Shown one piece after another: positions 1 through 11,659 of a stretch of DNA of 64,000 nucleotides. Positions within the stretch are counted from its first letter, which is position 1; the number at the start of each line of letters is the position of its first letter. The notes beneath the pieces were generated by a model. The model was given only the letters and a program-made list of their open reading frames with translations, was not told the origin of the DNA and ran no database searches. Source of the stretch: Brienomyrus brachyistius (taxonomy: Eukaryota > Chordata > Actinopteri > Osteoglossiformes > Mormyridae); assembly GCF_023856365.1 (NCBI RefSeq), contig NC_064554.1, positions 1,426,001 to 1,490,000 on the forward strand, read 5' to 3'. The position numbers and the translations under genes are program-made.

Positions 1-584
1 ACTTTCCATGGCAGCATACAGCAGATAATACCAGCTTAGCGCTTAAGCAAATTAAGCAGTCGTGACAGACAATGGTGCAAATATGGTTGCTGCAGTGCAC
101 AAGGCTGGTGGAGGCATCATCCATGTTTTGCACATACATAGAATTTAGTTGTAAAGGACAGTGTAAGAGCTGTCCCAGAAGTGGTGCAGGAAAAATGCAG
201 TGCGATTGCATCCTTTTTTCACCACAGCACAAAGGCCACAGAGAAGCTTGGGGATACAGATGCTCCTCTACTTGCAAACGAGATACGTTCCGAATGGCCA
301 ATCGTACAGTAGCTTGAAATATTCATAGTCATTATTCAACATCATTTTAAGGGTATATGCAAGTACAAAGAACTAGGATGCTGGGAGTATGCATGCTACG
401 CTGCTGCGCAGCAGGAGTAGCGGCTAAAAGTCGTACTACGTGTAATAAGAAAAATAAAATAATGTTGCGGACAGGAAAAAGGAGCCCAATGAACACAATT
501 TGCACTTACAGTCCTCTTCGTTCGTATGTCTAAAAGTTCGTAAGTTGAAAGTTCGTAAGAGGAGCGTCTGTATTCAATTTTAAG

Positions 585-870
585 TTGAAAGTGGCAGAAC
601 ACAAGCTAATTCAGTCAGCAGATACCTGCTGGAACTCTCTCTTTTACATGCTGGAGAGGCTCTGTGAGCAAAATGAAGCTATGACCACAGCCCTCTGCCT
701 TTTAGGGAAAAATGCACTGTGCTTAAATGTGGGAATATTATCCCTCATCAAGCAAACAGTTGATGCACTACGGTCATCTGAAGAAGTAACATGGGAAGTT
801 TCATCTGAAAAACATGTTTCAGTCTCCAAAGTGATTCCACTCGTGTCACTCATTCAGGGCCTGATCATCG
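585..870 (+). pseudogene. hAT-family transposase fragment
   Basis: About 95 codons of open frame resemble the C-terminal part of hAT (Ac/ZBED-like) transposases: a TCWNSLFYMLERL segment (usually TRWNS-YYMLERL), then EEVTWEVSSEK and VSKVIPLV, in the usual order ahead of the dimerisation region. The catalytic core and the terminal hATC region are missing, so it is a dead remnant. The frame ends in a stop at about 888. Confidence 0.75.
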
Positions 871-879
871 CTGGAACCA

Positions 880-1040
880 TTGTAGTTTAAACCATGGTAG
901 TTCAAGCTAATGTGGTTCAAACTACTGTGGTACGACGGTTTTAGGAAACAGTCGTATTTCGGATGTTGGTTAGTTTGAACTACCATAGTACGATGCATCG
1001 TTAATGCTAACTTCCGTCGTTGTTTGGGAAACGCACCCCG
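880..1040. repeat. Partial MITE ending GGGAAACGCACCCC
   Basis: This A/T-rich stretch of GTAGTTCAAAC-type repeats ends in GGGAAACGCACCCC. The same family, with both ends, is at 55076-57015. It is probably a non-autonomous DNA element abutting the hAT remnant. Confidence 0.4.
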
Positions 1041-1109
1041 GATGAATCATTAGAGGAATCGGAGGTGTACCATTCCAGTTCTTCGCAACACTAACAACCG
1101 GTTCCAAAC

Positions 1110-1735
1110 CATACCATTATCCCTCCTCAGCAAACTTTACGGTTGGCACAATGCAATTAGGCAGGTAACATTCTCCTGGTATAAACCAAACGTAGAAACA
1201 TCTATCAAACTGCCAGACAGAGAAGTGTGATTTGTCACTCCACAAAACACATTTCCACTGCTTCAGAGTACTGTGGTGGCGTGCTTTACACCACTCCATC
1301 TGACGCTTGGCATTGTGCTTACCGATGTGAGGCTTGCATGCAGCTGTTTGGCGATGGAAGCTCATTCCATGAAGCTCCTGGAGCAGTTTTGTGCTGGGTT
1401 TAATTCCAGAGGACATTTGGAACTGCAGTTATTGAGTTAACAGAATATAAACACTTCCACTTCCACTTCCACTTTAATACCACTTATAATTGACCAAAGA
1501 ATTTCAAACAGGGAAGAAATTTCATGAACTAACTTATTGCAAAGGTGGCATCCTATGACAGTACCATACTAGAATTCACTGAGGTCTTCAGAAGAACCCA
1601 TTCTTTCACAAATGTGTGTAAACCAGACTGCATGGCTAGCTGTTTGATTTTATACACCTGTTGCAACGGGTCTGAATTCAGTGATTAAGAGGTGTGTCCC
1701 AGTACCTTAATACTTATAGTGTATGTTTCCAGTCT
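1110..1735 (-). pseudogene. Tc1/mariner-like transposase remnant
   Basis: The minus strand encodes the central part of a Tc1-like transposase: a REL-type helix, HIGKHNAKRQMEWCKAR, WKCVLWSDKSHFSVW and GECYLPNCIVPTVKF, matching family motifs in order. The expected catalytic SDES appears as SDKS, so the copy is inactive. Sequence up to about 1735 resembles the 5' part of such an element (ACAGGTGTATAAAATCAA-like, then the N-terminal helix-turn-helix coding part), heavily deleted. The C-terminal end is missing. Confidence 0.8.
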
Positions 1736-2039
1736 GCACTATATTGGTAATTTTTATAGTTTTCCATAATAAAACTGAAAATTGGAATGATAGCTGCAGC
1801 ACTTCTCACAAACAGTGGGCCACTGAGAGTCATCCAAGAAACGTTATGAGCACTAATTGTTGACTGAATTTATAAAATTGTTTTAAGTTCAACCTTATAT
1901 GAAATGTTAAGTAAATAGTAGTATGTGCCCTAGGTTTAGCATTTAGAGTCAAATTGCTACTCCCTTGTTGCTAATTAACTTTATTGGCTGCAGAATATTG
2001 TCTCACATTTGCTAATGTACTGCAGTTAATAAGCAAATC

Positions 2040-2480
2040 ATAACCATGTCATTTTTGACTCAACTTAAATGTGTTGAACATTTTGAATCGATTCGACAAG
2101 ATATAAATGGTTTGAATTTTATGCATCAAATGTATGTATTAGAACAGAAAAATGGAGATTCATTTGTAACTTGGACAAAAATTTATTCAGTGCAAATATA
2201 ACATGAAGACATGATGCTGAGTGATTGAAATGTAAAGTAAATAAAAGGTTTTTTAGGAAAGCCGAAGAAAAATAAATGTACAAATAATTTAGTGCAAAAT
2301 AATATAGTTTCCAAAAATTAAAATACAATTAAAATATGTACCACATCTTTAAAGGCAGGGGTCCTCAACCCTGCTCCTGTAAATTTACCACCCAGCAGAG
2401 CTTAGTTAAATCCCTAATTTAACACACCTGACACTAATAATCAAGTTATTTAATAGCATCTCAGTCTTAGAGCCAAGCTA
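2040..2480. other. 3' flank of the S gene, copy A
   Basis: This non-coding block (with GATATAAATGGTTT and TTATTCAGTGCAAAT) recurs at about 26440-26870 and, its first part, at 60320-60500, each time downstream of an S-family terminal exon. It marks the S duplication unit. It includes a common fish repeat (GGGGTCCTCAACCCTGCTCCT) at about 2355-2440. Confidence 0.55.
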
Positions 2481-2549
2481 AAGACAAACCGAATGGATCA
2501 TGACAACTGATGAACTACCTAAAGGCCTTCTTGTAGGCCTTCTTGTAGG

Positions 2550-3480
2550 CCTTCTACAAAGGTCTGTTTTAGCCTCCTCACTTGAATGGTGAAGTAACAC
2601 CTCATAGCAGAGAACAGAACTCCTCTCTAAGTGTCATCTGTAATTATGTGAGGGTTCCGACAAGTTACCCCGGTAAGCCAGTAACCCCGCTTCGTAGTAC
2701 AGGCCACTGGACTATGAAGGTCAGGTTGGGCCTGCTGGTAAGATGTACGCTCTATTTGTTTTTGCAACACCATGGCTATTCTGTCTGGAGGGAGATTAGG
2801 AGATCTCCAGTAGAGCCATTTATGACAGTATGCTACTTAATGTAATGAACAATAAAATCACTATAAGATTAAATGAGCGAATTTCTTTGTCCTGTATTAC
2901 AGAATGGATAAATAAATACAGCAAAGGATAACAGGTAGAAATAAACCCAACAAGGAATAACATAAGTTAAAGTAGGCAATAAGTATGTATAAAAGCAATA
3001 CAATTTTACTAAACTAAAAAAAAAAATCTGCACGTGTGTATTGCTCATTAAACTGAAGAATAAAAGGTCATTGTGCTTCATCTTTGCTATTAATGTCAGA
3101 AGGGTCAAACCAATGATAAACATATGAATTATTAAATGTAAAAAGGCTGTCTATAAATAACAAATTCAAACTTAGATATAGTCAGGTATTTCCCCCCGGT
3201 GGGTCTATATCTTAAATTGTGAGACGTGAGTTTTAAGAGATGTATGCTTTTGCATTTGGACATTTACATTTATGTAGGACACCTGGCCATTACACCCACA
3301 GAAACTTTTATTACATCCCATTCTAAATCCATAGGCATCAATATGGAGCTGGTCCCCCCTTCGCAGTAATAACAGCTGCCACTCCACAGTCAAAAGCAGC
3401 ATATAAGTGAGGCAAATAGCACATTACAATCATACATTTGTCAAATGAAAATATAGCAATATTATTATTTAAAAACCATC
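2550..3480. repeat. Duplicated 3' flank of the D gene (copy beside D0 relic)
   Basis: The segment matches 16640-17475 over most of its length (for example the TAGCCTCCTCACTTGAATGG region and the TTTCCCCCCGGTGG region), with small indels. In both places it lies just downstream of D-family sequence, so it is D-gene flanking DNA carried here with the relic at 3528-3645. Confidence 0.6.
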
Positions 3481-3527
3481 AGCAATTTACTAAGAGATTG
3501 GGGAATTACAGTGTAGCACTGTTGTGC

Positions 3528-3645
3528 TATTCTGGATTATAAATTTAATTATTATAAAATTTAACACTCGGAAACAATGTGCAGCAATTTAAACATGGAG
3601 ACACTGGTTTGTACTGATGAATGCATTTCCCACACACACACGCAC
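3528..3645 (-). pseudogene. Relic of D-family exon 4 (D0)
   Basis: Two fragments of the final D exon lie together. The first encodes the last residues (YNPE then TAG, stop at 3528-3530). After a deletion of about 220 bp relative to D1, the second encodes HQYKPVSPCLNCCTLFP, matching D1 residues about 241-257. The PCxxC motif is kept (PCLNC here, PCLHC in D1, PCSLC in D2). All other D exons are absent. It lies under 200 bp downstream of the S-A terminal exon. Confidence 0.7.
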
Positions 3646-3835
3646 ACACAATCTGCTAGTTGTACAGTACAGTATAAAAAATTCACAAAAACCCTGTGAA
3701 ATAACTTGAATGAGAGGGAAACATATGCTCTTCTCAGATCTACATTTCATTCAGGTATGCATAATTTCACAGGATCTGGGTTTACACTCCTCAACAAAAC
3801 AGTCCTGTTAAACAGCATGTGTAGATCCTTGAGAT

Positions 3836-3964
3836 CTAGAAACATTCAAGGAAATCCAACAATTCTGTTAAATCTTTGTCCTTGTTCTGTACAAAGTCCT
3901 CTGTACTTTTGTCAATCCTTGCAAGGCCCATCTCATCCAGTAGTTTCAAATACTCCTCTTCAGA
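3836..3964 (-). CDS. S-A terminal coding exon
   Basis: The acceptor TTTCTTGCAG precedes SEEEYLKLLDEMG. The exon runs 42 codons, is rich in Asp, Glu and Leu, and ends DLTELLDFLECF then TAG. The near-identical exon in S-B (27099-27227) and the diverged one in S-C (62994-63116) support it as coding. Confidence 0.75.
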   Translation of the reverse strand, partial: SEEEYLKLLDEMGLARIDKSTEDFVQNKDKDLTELLDFLECF

Positions 3965-6900
3965 CTGCAAGAAATAAACAATAATAGATACTTTATCGAT
4001 CCCTGTGGCGAAATTATCTTTATGCCTCCCCCAACTTGCTTTTTGTAGGAAGAATAAGCTGGCCACGAAGGGCAGCCACCTGTTGCGGCACCCAGGGAGC
4101 TGGGGGTTAAGGGCCTTGCTCAAGGACCCGCACACGTGCCAAGGCCAGGCTCGAACCTGTGACCTTCCGATCACAGGCATACAGTCTTAGCCTACTGGGC
4201 CATGTGCTGCCCCCTGATCAACAAATACCTGATCAGCTCAGCGGCCACAACATCTTTTAAAAGAGGAGATATTGTGGATAAACAGGGTAAGATGTCAGTG
4301 AAATGGTGGTACTTTTTGCAGTTTGAAGTCCAACATCTTTATTAAACATAAATATATGCTAAATTGATACATATTACTAGCTTTGTGTATCACACTATGC
4401 CCAATTAGTATTTTAGGCAGACTACTAATCTGCCTACTAATTTTGTCCTGGGTATGACGTTAAACTGCATCCGGCCTTGCAAGTGGTCCTCCAACATGCA
4501 GGGAAATAATTTTTTCTGGGTGTTGGTATTCCAGCCACCATAAAACAACTCACAGCTGCTCAATACAAAAAAAGCATGATACTCTTCTGCTCTTCGCGGG
4601 AGTAGCTCTGCTGCAGCTGCCCACAGGAAGGCTGCACGCATCATGAAGGGGATGGGGGAAAACCTTCGGGAGCCCCATCCCTGGATGAGTCGAAACTGTC
4701 GGAGAACTAATAGGGTCAGGCCTGTTGGGGATCAGGGCTGGTGTGGTGCTGAGGTGTCACCTGCTGCATGGCGGCACTTGGGTCCCAGTTTGAGACGACC
4801 CATCCGGGTGGGCACATGGAACATCTTGTCTCGCCGGCAAGATGACCATGTTCCTCTGCTGTCGGGGAAGCTTCATAAACTCCGTGTTACGGTGGCAGCA
4901 CTCTCTGAGGTACGCAGACCGGGGAGTGGCCAGATCTCTGTAGGTGGGTATACCTCCTTTTGGTCTTGTCGGTCTGATGGCTGCCATACTCAGGGAGTAG
5001 CTGTTGCCGTAGCGGATCGACTCCTTCCCACAGTGTCTGACGTCACTCCTTTCAATGAGCATATTATGAGACTCAGGCTAAGGCAATCCTTGGGTGTCTT
5101 GTCTGCTGTCTCAGTGTATGCTCCGACCGTGGTGAGTGATGTCTCGTTGAGGGAGACATTTTACTTGCAACTTCGCTCGGTGGTTGAAGGGTGTCCACAA
5201 GGTGACACACCTCTGGTCATGGGTGACTTCAATGCTGAACTGGCACTGACAGGGCTGGATACAAGGATTGTGTATGTCGTCATGGGTCTGGAGACCGTGG
5301 TAAAAGTGGCTCCATGTTCCTTGACTCTGCAAAAGGTCAGGGATTGCGAGTCGCTGGATCCTGGTTCCAACACCCTGAGCCACATTGTTGGACTTGCTAC
5401 TCCAGTACTGGTGGTGCGGCGAAGATCGATCGATCACATCCTTGTGGGCAGACGCTGTAGGCTCCTGCAAAACTGCAGGGCTTACAGAAGTGCCCAGTTT
5501 GTGAATTCTGACCACAGACCTGTTGTTGCTACTCTGAAGATTCAGCTTAGATCCAGTAGGCTACCACCTACTAGGAGAATGAGGCTGGACTTAGCCAGAC
5601 TCCAAGATCAAGCTGTTTCTGATGAGTTTGCATGCAATTTGTGTAAAGAACTTGCAAACTTGGGTGCGACTGCTGACTATAATGTAATGTAGGAGACCTT
5701 CCGTAAGGTGTTTCATCTCGCAGGGCACCCTGGATATTATCAAGAGGAGTCACAGAACATGACTTGGTGGCAACTCCAGTCTGTACCAGGAACTGAGAAG
5801 AACAGCTATGAGGGCTCTGAAAGCAGATAAGGAGGTGTTTGATTCTGGAAGCTGACCCTCTAATCAGCTCTGAACCACCGAATCTCACTGAGGTTGAACG
5901 AGTGGTGAATCAGCTGGGGGGTAGAGAAGGCGGCAGGGATCTGTGGTATCCATGGGGAACTTCTCCAAGCTGGTGGTAAGGCTGTTCTCCTGTCATTGCA
6001 GGCAAACTATGCTTCCATTTGGGAGTCAGGCATCATCCCAACTGACTGAAAAACAGGACTTGTGGTCCCTATCTGGAAAGGGAAGGGTGATCCCCTGGAT
6101 TGCGGCAACTACACGGGGGTAACACTGCTGTTAGGGTTGGGTAAGGTCCTTGCTAGGGTCATCCTTAACAGGATCCGTGAATACTTGCTTGTCTGTCAGC
6201 AACCGGAGCAGTCTGGTTTTATGCCGAAGATATCCTTGCACTGAGGGTTCTCATCAAGCCCAACCCGAATTTCGGCAGAGGTTCTTTGCAGCCTTTGTTG
6301 ATTTTCGTAAAGCATCCGACTCAGTTGATCCAGTTGCCCTGTGGGACATCCTGAGACTTTGCGTGATCCCCCCCCCCCCCCGAAGTTGCTGGACATCATG
6401 ACTGGCCTATACACTGGTACTGTGCAGAGTGGAGGGAGAACCTCTGCATTCTTCCCAGTTGATTCTGGGGTTTGCCAGGGGCAGGGCTGGACTGGTAATC
6501 TGGCATACCGGGCAAATGCCCGGTGGGCCGACGCACTTAGGGGCTGGTCGATATAATATGAATTTTTTTTTTTTTTAATTGGCCAAAGACCGGCCCATAA
6601 AGCAGGGACATCGGCCCATTGATTCATTTTCCATGACACTGGGCTGGCCTAATCATCTCTTAACAGGCTCCACCCCTCCCCCTCTGTTTCTTGTCAGATG
6701 CAGTCAGTGGCAGTGTTGCCAACTTAGCGACTTTGTCGCTAGATTTAGCGACTTAATTTTTCTTATTTATTTCTTTTTTCTTATTATTTCATTGCAGAAG
6801 ATGTAACTGCTGGTTAAGTTTCGTTGTGTTGTCTGGCAGAAAATATATAACGCAATTGATAGTTTTATATTGGACATGTGAGGAAGGATTAGGGAAAACA

Positions 6901-9900
6901 CACATAATGCAAATACGACGTAATTACGTCATCAATATGCAAATATACGCATGACGTCATCTAGCGACATTTGGCGACTTTTCGAGCAGACTTTAGGTAC
7001 TTTCCATTGAAAATAGTTGGCAACACTGGTCCATGGCACTTAGTTCTCAGCTTTGTAGGGATTTTTGGGAATGGAACAGTAGATATGCATATCTACAGGG
7101 ACCGCAACGATGGTATACTTGTTGGTTGTGTCCGACCGATTGTGGTGGGCCGGTCTAAGCGAAAATGCCAGGGCCCTTTTTTTGTCCCAGTCCAGCCCTG
7201 GCCAGGGGTGTGTTCTTGCTCCTACTCTGTTCAATATTGTATGGACTGGGTGTTGGGCAGGGTCGTGGGGTCCAGTAGCTGTGGGGCATCCATTGATGAA
7301 GAAAGATTTACTGATCTTGACTTTGCCGATGATGCTGTGATCTTAGCCAATGGAGGCTCGAGACTGAGCAAGGAGTCTGAGTGTCTGGGACTGTGGGTGT
7401 ACTAGTTACAGACCAAGATCCAGGTATTTAATGATTTCTTGGGCACAGCCATCAGTAATGTGTCTGTTTGTGTGGAGAATGTCGACCTTGTCGAGAGATT
7501 TACATACCAGGGCAGCGACATTCATGACTGGTGACTCTTCTTATGAAGTCAGCAGACGGACTGGAAGACCATGGGGGATCATGAGATCGGGGGAAAGGGG
7601 TGTGTGGCATTCCCGATATCTTTGTAAGAGAACAAAGGTCCAAGTCTTTAGAGTCCTGGTGCTCCCTGTCTTGTTGTATGACTGTGAGACATGGATGCTA
7701 TCCAGTGAGTTGAGAGAGGGACTGGACTCCTTCGATACTGTATCTCTTCGGAGAATCCTTGGGTACCGCTGGTTTGACTTTGTGTCGAATGAGCAGTTAC
7801 TAGAGAAGCCCTGAATGAGGCACATTACCTGCATTTCAAGGGAGCGTCAGTTACGGCACTGCGGCCATGTGGCACGTTTCCCTGTGGGTTATCCGGCTCG
7901 CAGGATCCTCATTACTGAGGACCCAAGCGGCTGAACCAGGTCCAGGGGATGCCCACATAACACCTGGTTTCGGAAGATGGATGGCCATTTCCAGAGGGTG
8001 GGATTGGACCGTGTATCTTCCTGGGGAATCGCTGGCCAGGATCCCGAGGAGTTTCGCTGTGTGGTGGGTGCGACAACGCGCTATACCAGCGCACGCTCCC
8101 TGACCTGACCTGACTTATCTGCTAATCAAATTGTGTGCATAAGTAAATACCCATATAGAACCAAAAAGCGAGTTTATGTACAAATTTTTAAACCTGTCAT
8201 CTAAAGCTTTATAAACACATTACATTTGTCTACACAAATTTGTGTCTGCTGCCAACTCACGGCAATGCCACCAACTTATACGACACACTATTGGGAACAA
8301 AAAAGTCCTGTTTGACTATCGTTCATTATTTTGGCTAAATTTCATCTGCTTTTTTGTTTAACAGAGTGATAATGTGATACTTGACTGACATCTCACAAGC
8401 ACAGTATCACGCACAAATATATCCAATTCCAATGCGATATCGTGCAGCCCTAATATCTAGTATTCTGCTTAAAAAGTAGTCCTGTCTGATAAGGCTGTTA
8501 ATAAAATGGATGGTTTTCAAAAATAAATTTCTGTATGATCATTATACATCACCTCTGGTGCAGTGTACTGTCCATATTTGTAGCTCTCGATGGGAGGAAA
8601 TGTCGCACCCTTCTTGAAGAAGTCTTTCAAACTATCGGCTATAAGATGCAGGACCTCATTCTCATAGAAGTAGACTTTGCCCTGGCTGTCTACCAGCACG
8701 ATGAGCTGCAGTCCCTCTGCCAAAGACGGGAAGTTATCAATGGCACCAATGACGACCATCTCCGTTGGCTCAGGAAGGTACAGCTCACTCCAGCTCTCCA
8801 GCATCTCATCTCTTCCCCAGTAGACAGTTCCATCCAGATCTGTGATTCTGACTGCATAGTCTTTTGGTTCCTTTAATTTGATTTCAAAGCCACTGTATTT
8901 CTTCACTAGCTCAGGAAGGTCCTTCGAGTCTCTGACTGTAAACAGAAGCCTTGTTAGTGAAGGAAGAAACAAGCACTGCTACCGAAATAGGTGAGAAGTG
9001 AGATGAGCTGTCAATCACTGTCTAGTTTAATCCAGTACAGATTAGGTTAAAATCGAGTGGAGTGTCAGCACATGGTAAATCCTATCCAATATCACATTTG
9101 ACTGTGTGCAACAAGGAGAAAATTAGCTTACATGTGTACAAACCACAGATCACCAACAGTCTCCATCTTGCTCATTACTTACTCTATGAAGCCCACTTGT
9201 AAAGTCTCGCACCAACATAGTTTCAGCAAAATGATTTACTGAACCACAAAATAATTAATGTGATACAGTGCAGACATACACTGGGTATTGAAAGGCAGCT
9301 GAAATACTAATAAAGTGCAGTGCTTTACCCCCCCAACCCCAAACAAGGTACCTCTGTGTACAGGTTTTGACAATCAATCTGGATATGAAGGGTGATCTCC
9401 TGCATGTGTCAAGAGCCTGAGAACTGTCCTTTATTTATATTTGAGCTGCTTTTCAATACCCAGTGTATGTCTGCTCTGTATTACAAGAGTTACCTTGCTT
9501 TTCAATCATCATTTTGCTGCAACTATGCTGGTGCAAGACATTGCCAGTGGTCTCCTTAGACTTACTCTGCTTGCAGAATTCTTCCACCAATTTATGGACA
9601 TCATACTCTTCATGCTTCCCATTTTTCTGTGTGTTTTGCCTAAAATGAAAATATAAAAATGATTATATGCTTGTAGTCAGGACACCTATATAACATCTCA
9701 TAAATTGTTAGATATACAAATACGAGGATTTTACAGACTGCAAAACAATGCAGCACTATTATCTCCATCAGGGACCAAACAATTTATGAGCATATTACTG
9801 TATGTAACACTGTGCACCCAGTGAAGTCTAGCATACAGCCCAGCCTCATGCCCTGTGCCGTCTGACATTCCCCATCTCCCCTCCCACCCTGATCAGGATA

Positions 9901-10443
9901 AAAAAGCAGGAAGAGGGAAAAGTGTACAAAATTCAAGTATGATTTCATGTCAATCCCACCTTGCTTAAAACATTCAGAACAACACGATTTCAAGCAATAG
10001 CAGGAAATAAGAAGTTTCCCCATAATAACATTTATAAGCCGCTTAGGATGACCATGGTACTGTATTACTGGTAAAACTCTTTTAATTTACCTTTTATTGT
10101 GATTGTAGTCAGATGAATATCCATTTCCAGCTTTCAGGCATGTGATCATTTCAAATGGCATTTACAGACAGTAGAGCTCAGTGTAGTTTTATATAATATA
10201 TAAATTATGTATATAATATATAAAACTGTACTGTAGTTTCACTGACTCCAAACGGCTTGGTTTGATACCTTTGCTGGTATGATTCTGAAGCACAAAAATG
10301 CAAACTTCTTTCTAATGGTACAGCAAGTAATACACTATGCAGATTCCCTTGTGCAGGCTTGTTATCAAATCCAGTTCACCATACTGAACTTTGTATAGCT
10401 GGCATAACACTGAAAAAAGTGGCAAATCTGCTGGCTTGATGTC
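3836..10443 (-). CDS. SUKH-like (SMI1/KNR4-type) protein gene, copy S-A; four 3' coding exons
   Basis: Four minus-strand exons splice in a consistent frame: 10443-10385 (59 nt), 9639-9566 (74 nt), 8935-8553 (383 nt) and 3964-3836 (129 nt, TAG stop). They encode 214 residues. Introns follow GT-AG, and the same exon lengths and phases recur in copy B. The large exon has the SUKH-like pattern: LPELVKKYSG near its start, the strand EMVVIGAIDNFPSLAEG, then LIVLVDSQGKVYFY and LHLIADSLKDFF. SUKH proteins include yeast Smi1/Knr4, FBXO3 and bacterial immunity proteins. The last exon adds an acidic helical tail ending LLDFLECF. The N-terminus is unresolved: an exon-like stretch at 13028-12949 and upstream conserved exons at 13688-13560 and above 14369 may belong to the gene. 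No signal peptide or membrane segment is seen. The fold assignment rests on motif reading only. Confidence 0.6.
3985..4215 (+). repeat. Dispersed SINE-like repeat (GGGTTAAGGGCCTTGCTCAAGG family)
   Basis: It runs from TTTATCGATCCCTGTGGCGA to the GGCTCGAACCTGTGACCTTC part and ends GCTGCCCC. Relatives lie at 10620-10812, 30120-30310, 33430-33560 and 62625-62855. Confidence 0.65.
6482..7200. mobile_element. hAT-type non-autonomous element nested in the LINE
   Basis: Terminal inverted repeats CAGGGCTGGACTGG and CCAGTCCAGCCCTG are flanked by a perfect 8-bp duplication, GCCAGGGG (6474-6481 and 7201-7208). An 8-bp target duplication and CAG...CTG ends are typical of hAT elements. No transposase frame is present. 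It is itself interrupted by another element at 6711-7028. Confidence 0.85.
6711..7028. mobile_element. Second hAT-type MITE nested inside the first
   Basis: Ends CAGTGTTGCCAACT and AGTTGGCAACACTG form inverted repeats. Flanks GTCAGTGG and GTCCATGG match at six of eight bases, a decayed 8-bp target duplication. The interior repeats TTAGCGACTT-type words and has no coding capacity. Confidence 0.75.
8553..8935 (-). CDS. S-A SUKH-like domain exon
   Basis: The acceptor TTCTGTTTACAG and donor GAG/GTGATG bound 383 nt. Two nucleotides complete an Ile codon, then 127 codons run to TAPE. Key segments are GKVYFYENEVLHLIADSL and, before it, GRDEMLESWSELYLPEP. Only one residue differs from S-B (Asp to Glu in the TDLDGT segment). 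Confidence 0.75.
9566..9639 (-). CDS. S-A small coding exon
   Basis: Bounded by ATTTTAG and the strong donor GTAAGT. It encodes 24 whole codons (QNTQKNGKHE then a VHKLVEEF helix). Its phase fits both the upstream exon (ending CA) and the SUKH exon (starting TC). S-B carries the same exon with one Glu-to-Gly change. Confidence 0.65.
10385..10443 (-). CDS. S-A upstream coding exon
   Basis: The acceptor TTTTTCCCATAG is followed by DIKPADLPLFSVLCQLYKV, and the donor is GTATGG here and GTAAGG in S-B. Its length (59 nt) and phase fit the next exon. The exon is 100% conserved between A and B. Confidence 0.6.
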
Positions 10444-10619
10444 CTATGGGAAAAAGCATAGAGATATCATCAGTGTCCAGGTATGTGCAAACAACATTTA
10501 CATACAAGTAACTACTTTGGTACAGAGCACCCATGAAACAAGAAGTAGTAAATAATAAATCTTTTATTTGCCATTCCCACAAGCGCAAGTACACTGGAAT
10601 GCCTCTCTTCGCCTACCAC

Positions 10620-10812
10620 ATCATGCTTTCCATAGTTTGGGGGGGTCTCAGTGCAGGGTCAGCCATCGTGTGGTGCCCCTGGAGCTGGGGGGTAAAGGGC
10701 CTTGCTCAAGGGGCCACAGACATGTGACTGTTCTGCTGAGGCCAAGGCTCGAACCGGCGATCTTCTGATCACAGGCACAGAGACTTAGCCCGCTGAGCCA
10801 CTCACTGCCCCC
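10620..10812 (+). repeat. SINE-like repeat in an S-A intron
   Basis: Member of the GGGCCTTGCTCAAGG / GAGCCACTCACTGCCCC family, shared with S-B at 30120-30310, so it was inserted before the A/B duplication. Confidence 0.65.
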
Positions 10813-11385
10813 AGTAAACACATACAATACACACATTTGGAAATCAAAGCCATCATAAAGCCACATGCATAAAATAATTTTAATTGAAATAAGGATTATA
10901 GATAGAGATCAATACATAAAAAAATGTATTACAGCCAATCACAAAACCGCTAAAAATGCAGAGAAACAATGACAGGAAGAAAAAAAAATAACTGCGTTCT
11001 AAACAAGGGAAGTAACATCAAAATTAAAAATGTTGGAGAAATCCCATATAGATATCTACTCAAAATAAGAGAAAAGCCAAAATAGATCTTGAGATTTTAG
11101 TTGGTCGTGGCTGAGCATCTTGAAGGTCCTCCAAAGGTCTGGCAGAAGCAAATCAGATGTAAGATGGGGAAAAAATCTCCTGGTCTACAGAAGAAATCAA
11201 ACATGAAGCAGGTGGTGTTATCAGCAAAGGTGGTTTTGTACATCACACATAACCAAAAACTGATATCACTTCTACTGCATGTGGGTCTTCAATCCACAAA
11301 AAAGGGGTAAGTCAAACTTTCTCTTGCCATTTGGATGAAAGTTGTAAGAAACTAGAAGGAAGGGGATGATTCCATTGCTATAGAG

Positions 11386-11610
11386 CAGGGGTCACCAACC
11401 TTTTTGAAAGAGCTACTTCACAGGTACTGAGCCATACAAAGGGCTACCAGATTGATACACTCCTCTTAAATCATGTATAATAAACATGTTTTAAATGCGT
11501 TTTTTTTAGATATATTCATTTTCAAATCTATATAAATGCAAATGTGATTAAAGAATAGCAACAGGATAAAATTTTATTTTTGCCCACAGGCACCATGTTG
11601 GTAACGCCCG
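11386..11610. mobile_element. hAT-type MITE shared by S-A and S-B
   Basis: It starts CAGGGGTCACCAACC and ends GTTGGTAACGCCCG, and is flanked by the 8-bp duplication CTATAGAG (11378-11385 and 11611-11618). S-B has the left part (30882-30968), cut off by an LTR element. Confidence 0.75.
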
Positions 11611-11659
11611 CTATAGAGGGATCTATACAGCTTATCGCCACAATTCAGGACAACCATTG

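Larger units (their letters stand above)
4640..8115 (+). pseudogene. Decayed APE-type non-LTR retrotransposon (LINE) in an S-A intron
   Basis: An endonuclease frame (4643-5692) shows TWNI near residue 58, the catalytic-type SEV, VYAPT, MGDFNA and SDHRPV. A reverse transcriptase follows in broken frames: GNYTGVTLLLGLGKVLARVILNRI (about 6100-6190), FVDFRKASDSVDP (about 6295) and the active-site FADDAVILA (about 7318-7344). A C-terminal part has SRRTGRPWG and VLPVLLYDCETW (about 7650-7700). Frameshifts, stops and a nested 719-bp insertion make it non-functional. The 3' end is a short TGACC repeat, as in related fish LINEs. It lies in the intron between the SUKH exon and the terminal exon of S-A and is absent from the equivalent S-B intron. 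Confidence 0.85.

Noticed and set aside
8535..8876. 113-codon plus-strand frame, repeated at 28014-28355
   Set aside because: It is the shadow of the SUKH exon on the opposite strand. Splice sites and frame conservation support the minus strand.
11101..11310. Plus-strand exon-like frame before a GTAAGT
   Set aside because: The S-B copy has a one-base indel within it, and no partner exons on that strand were found.
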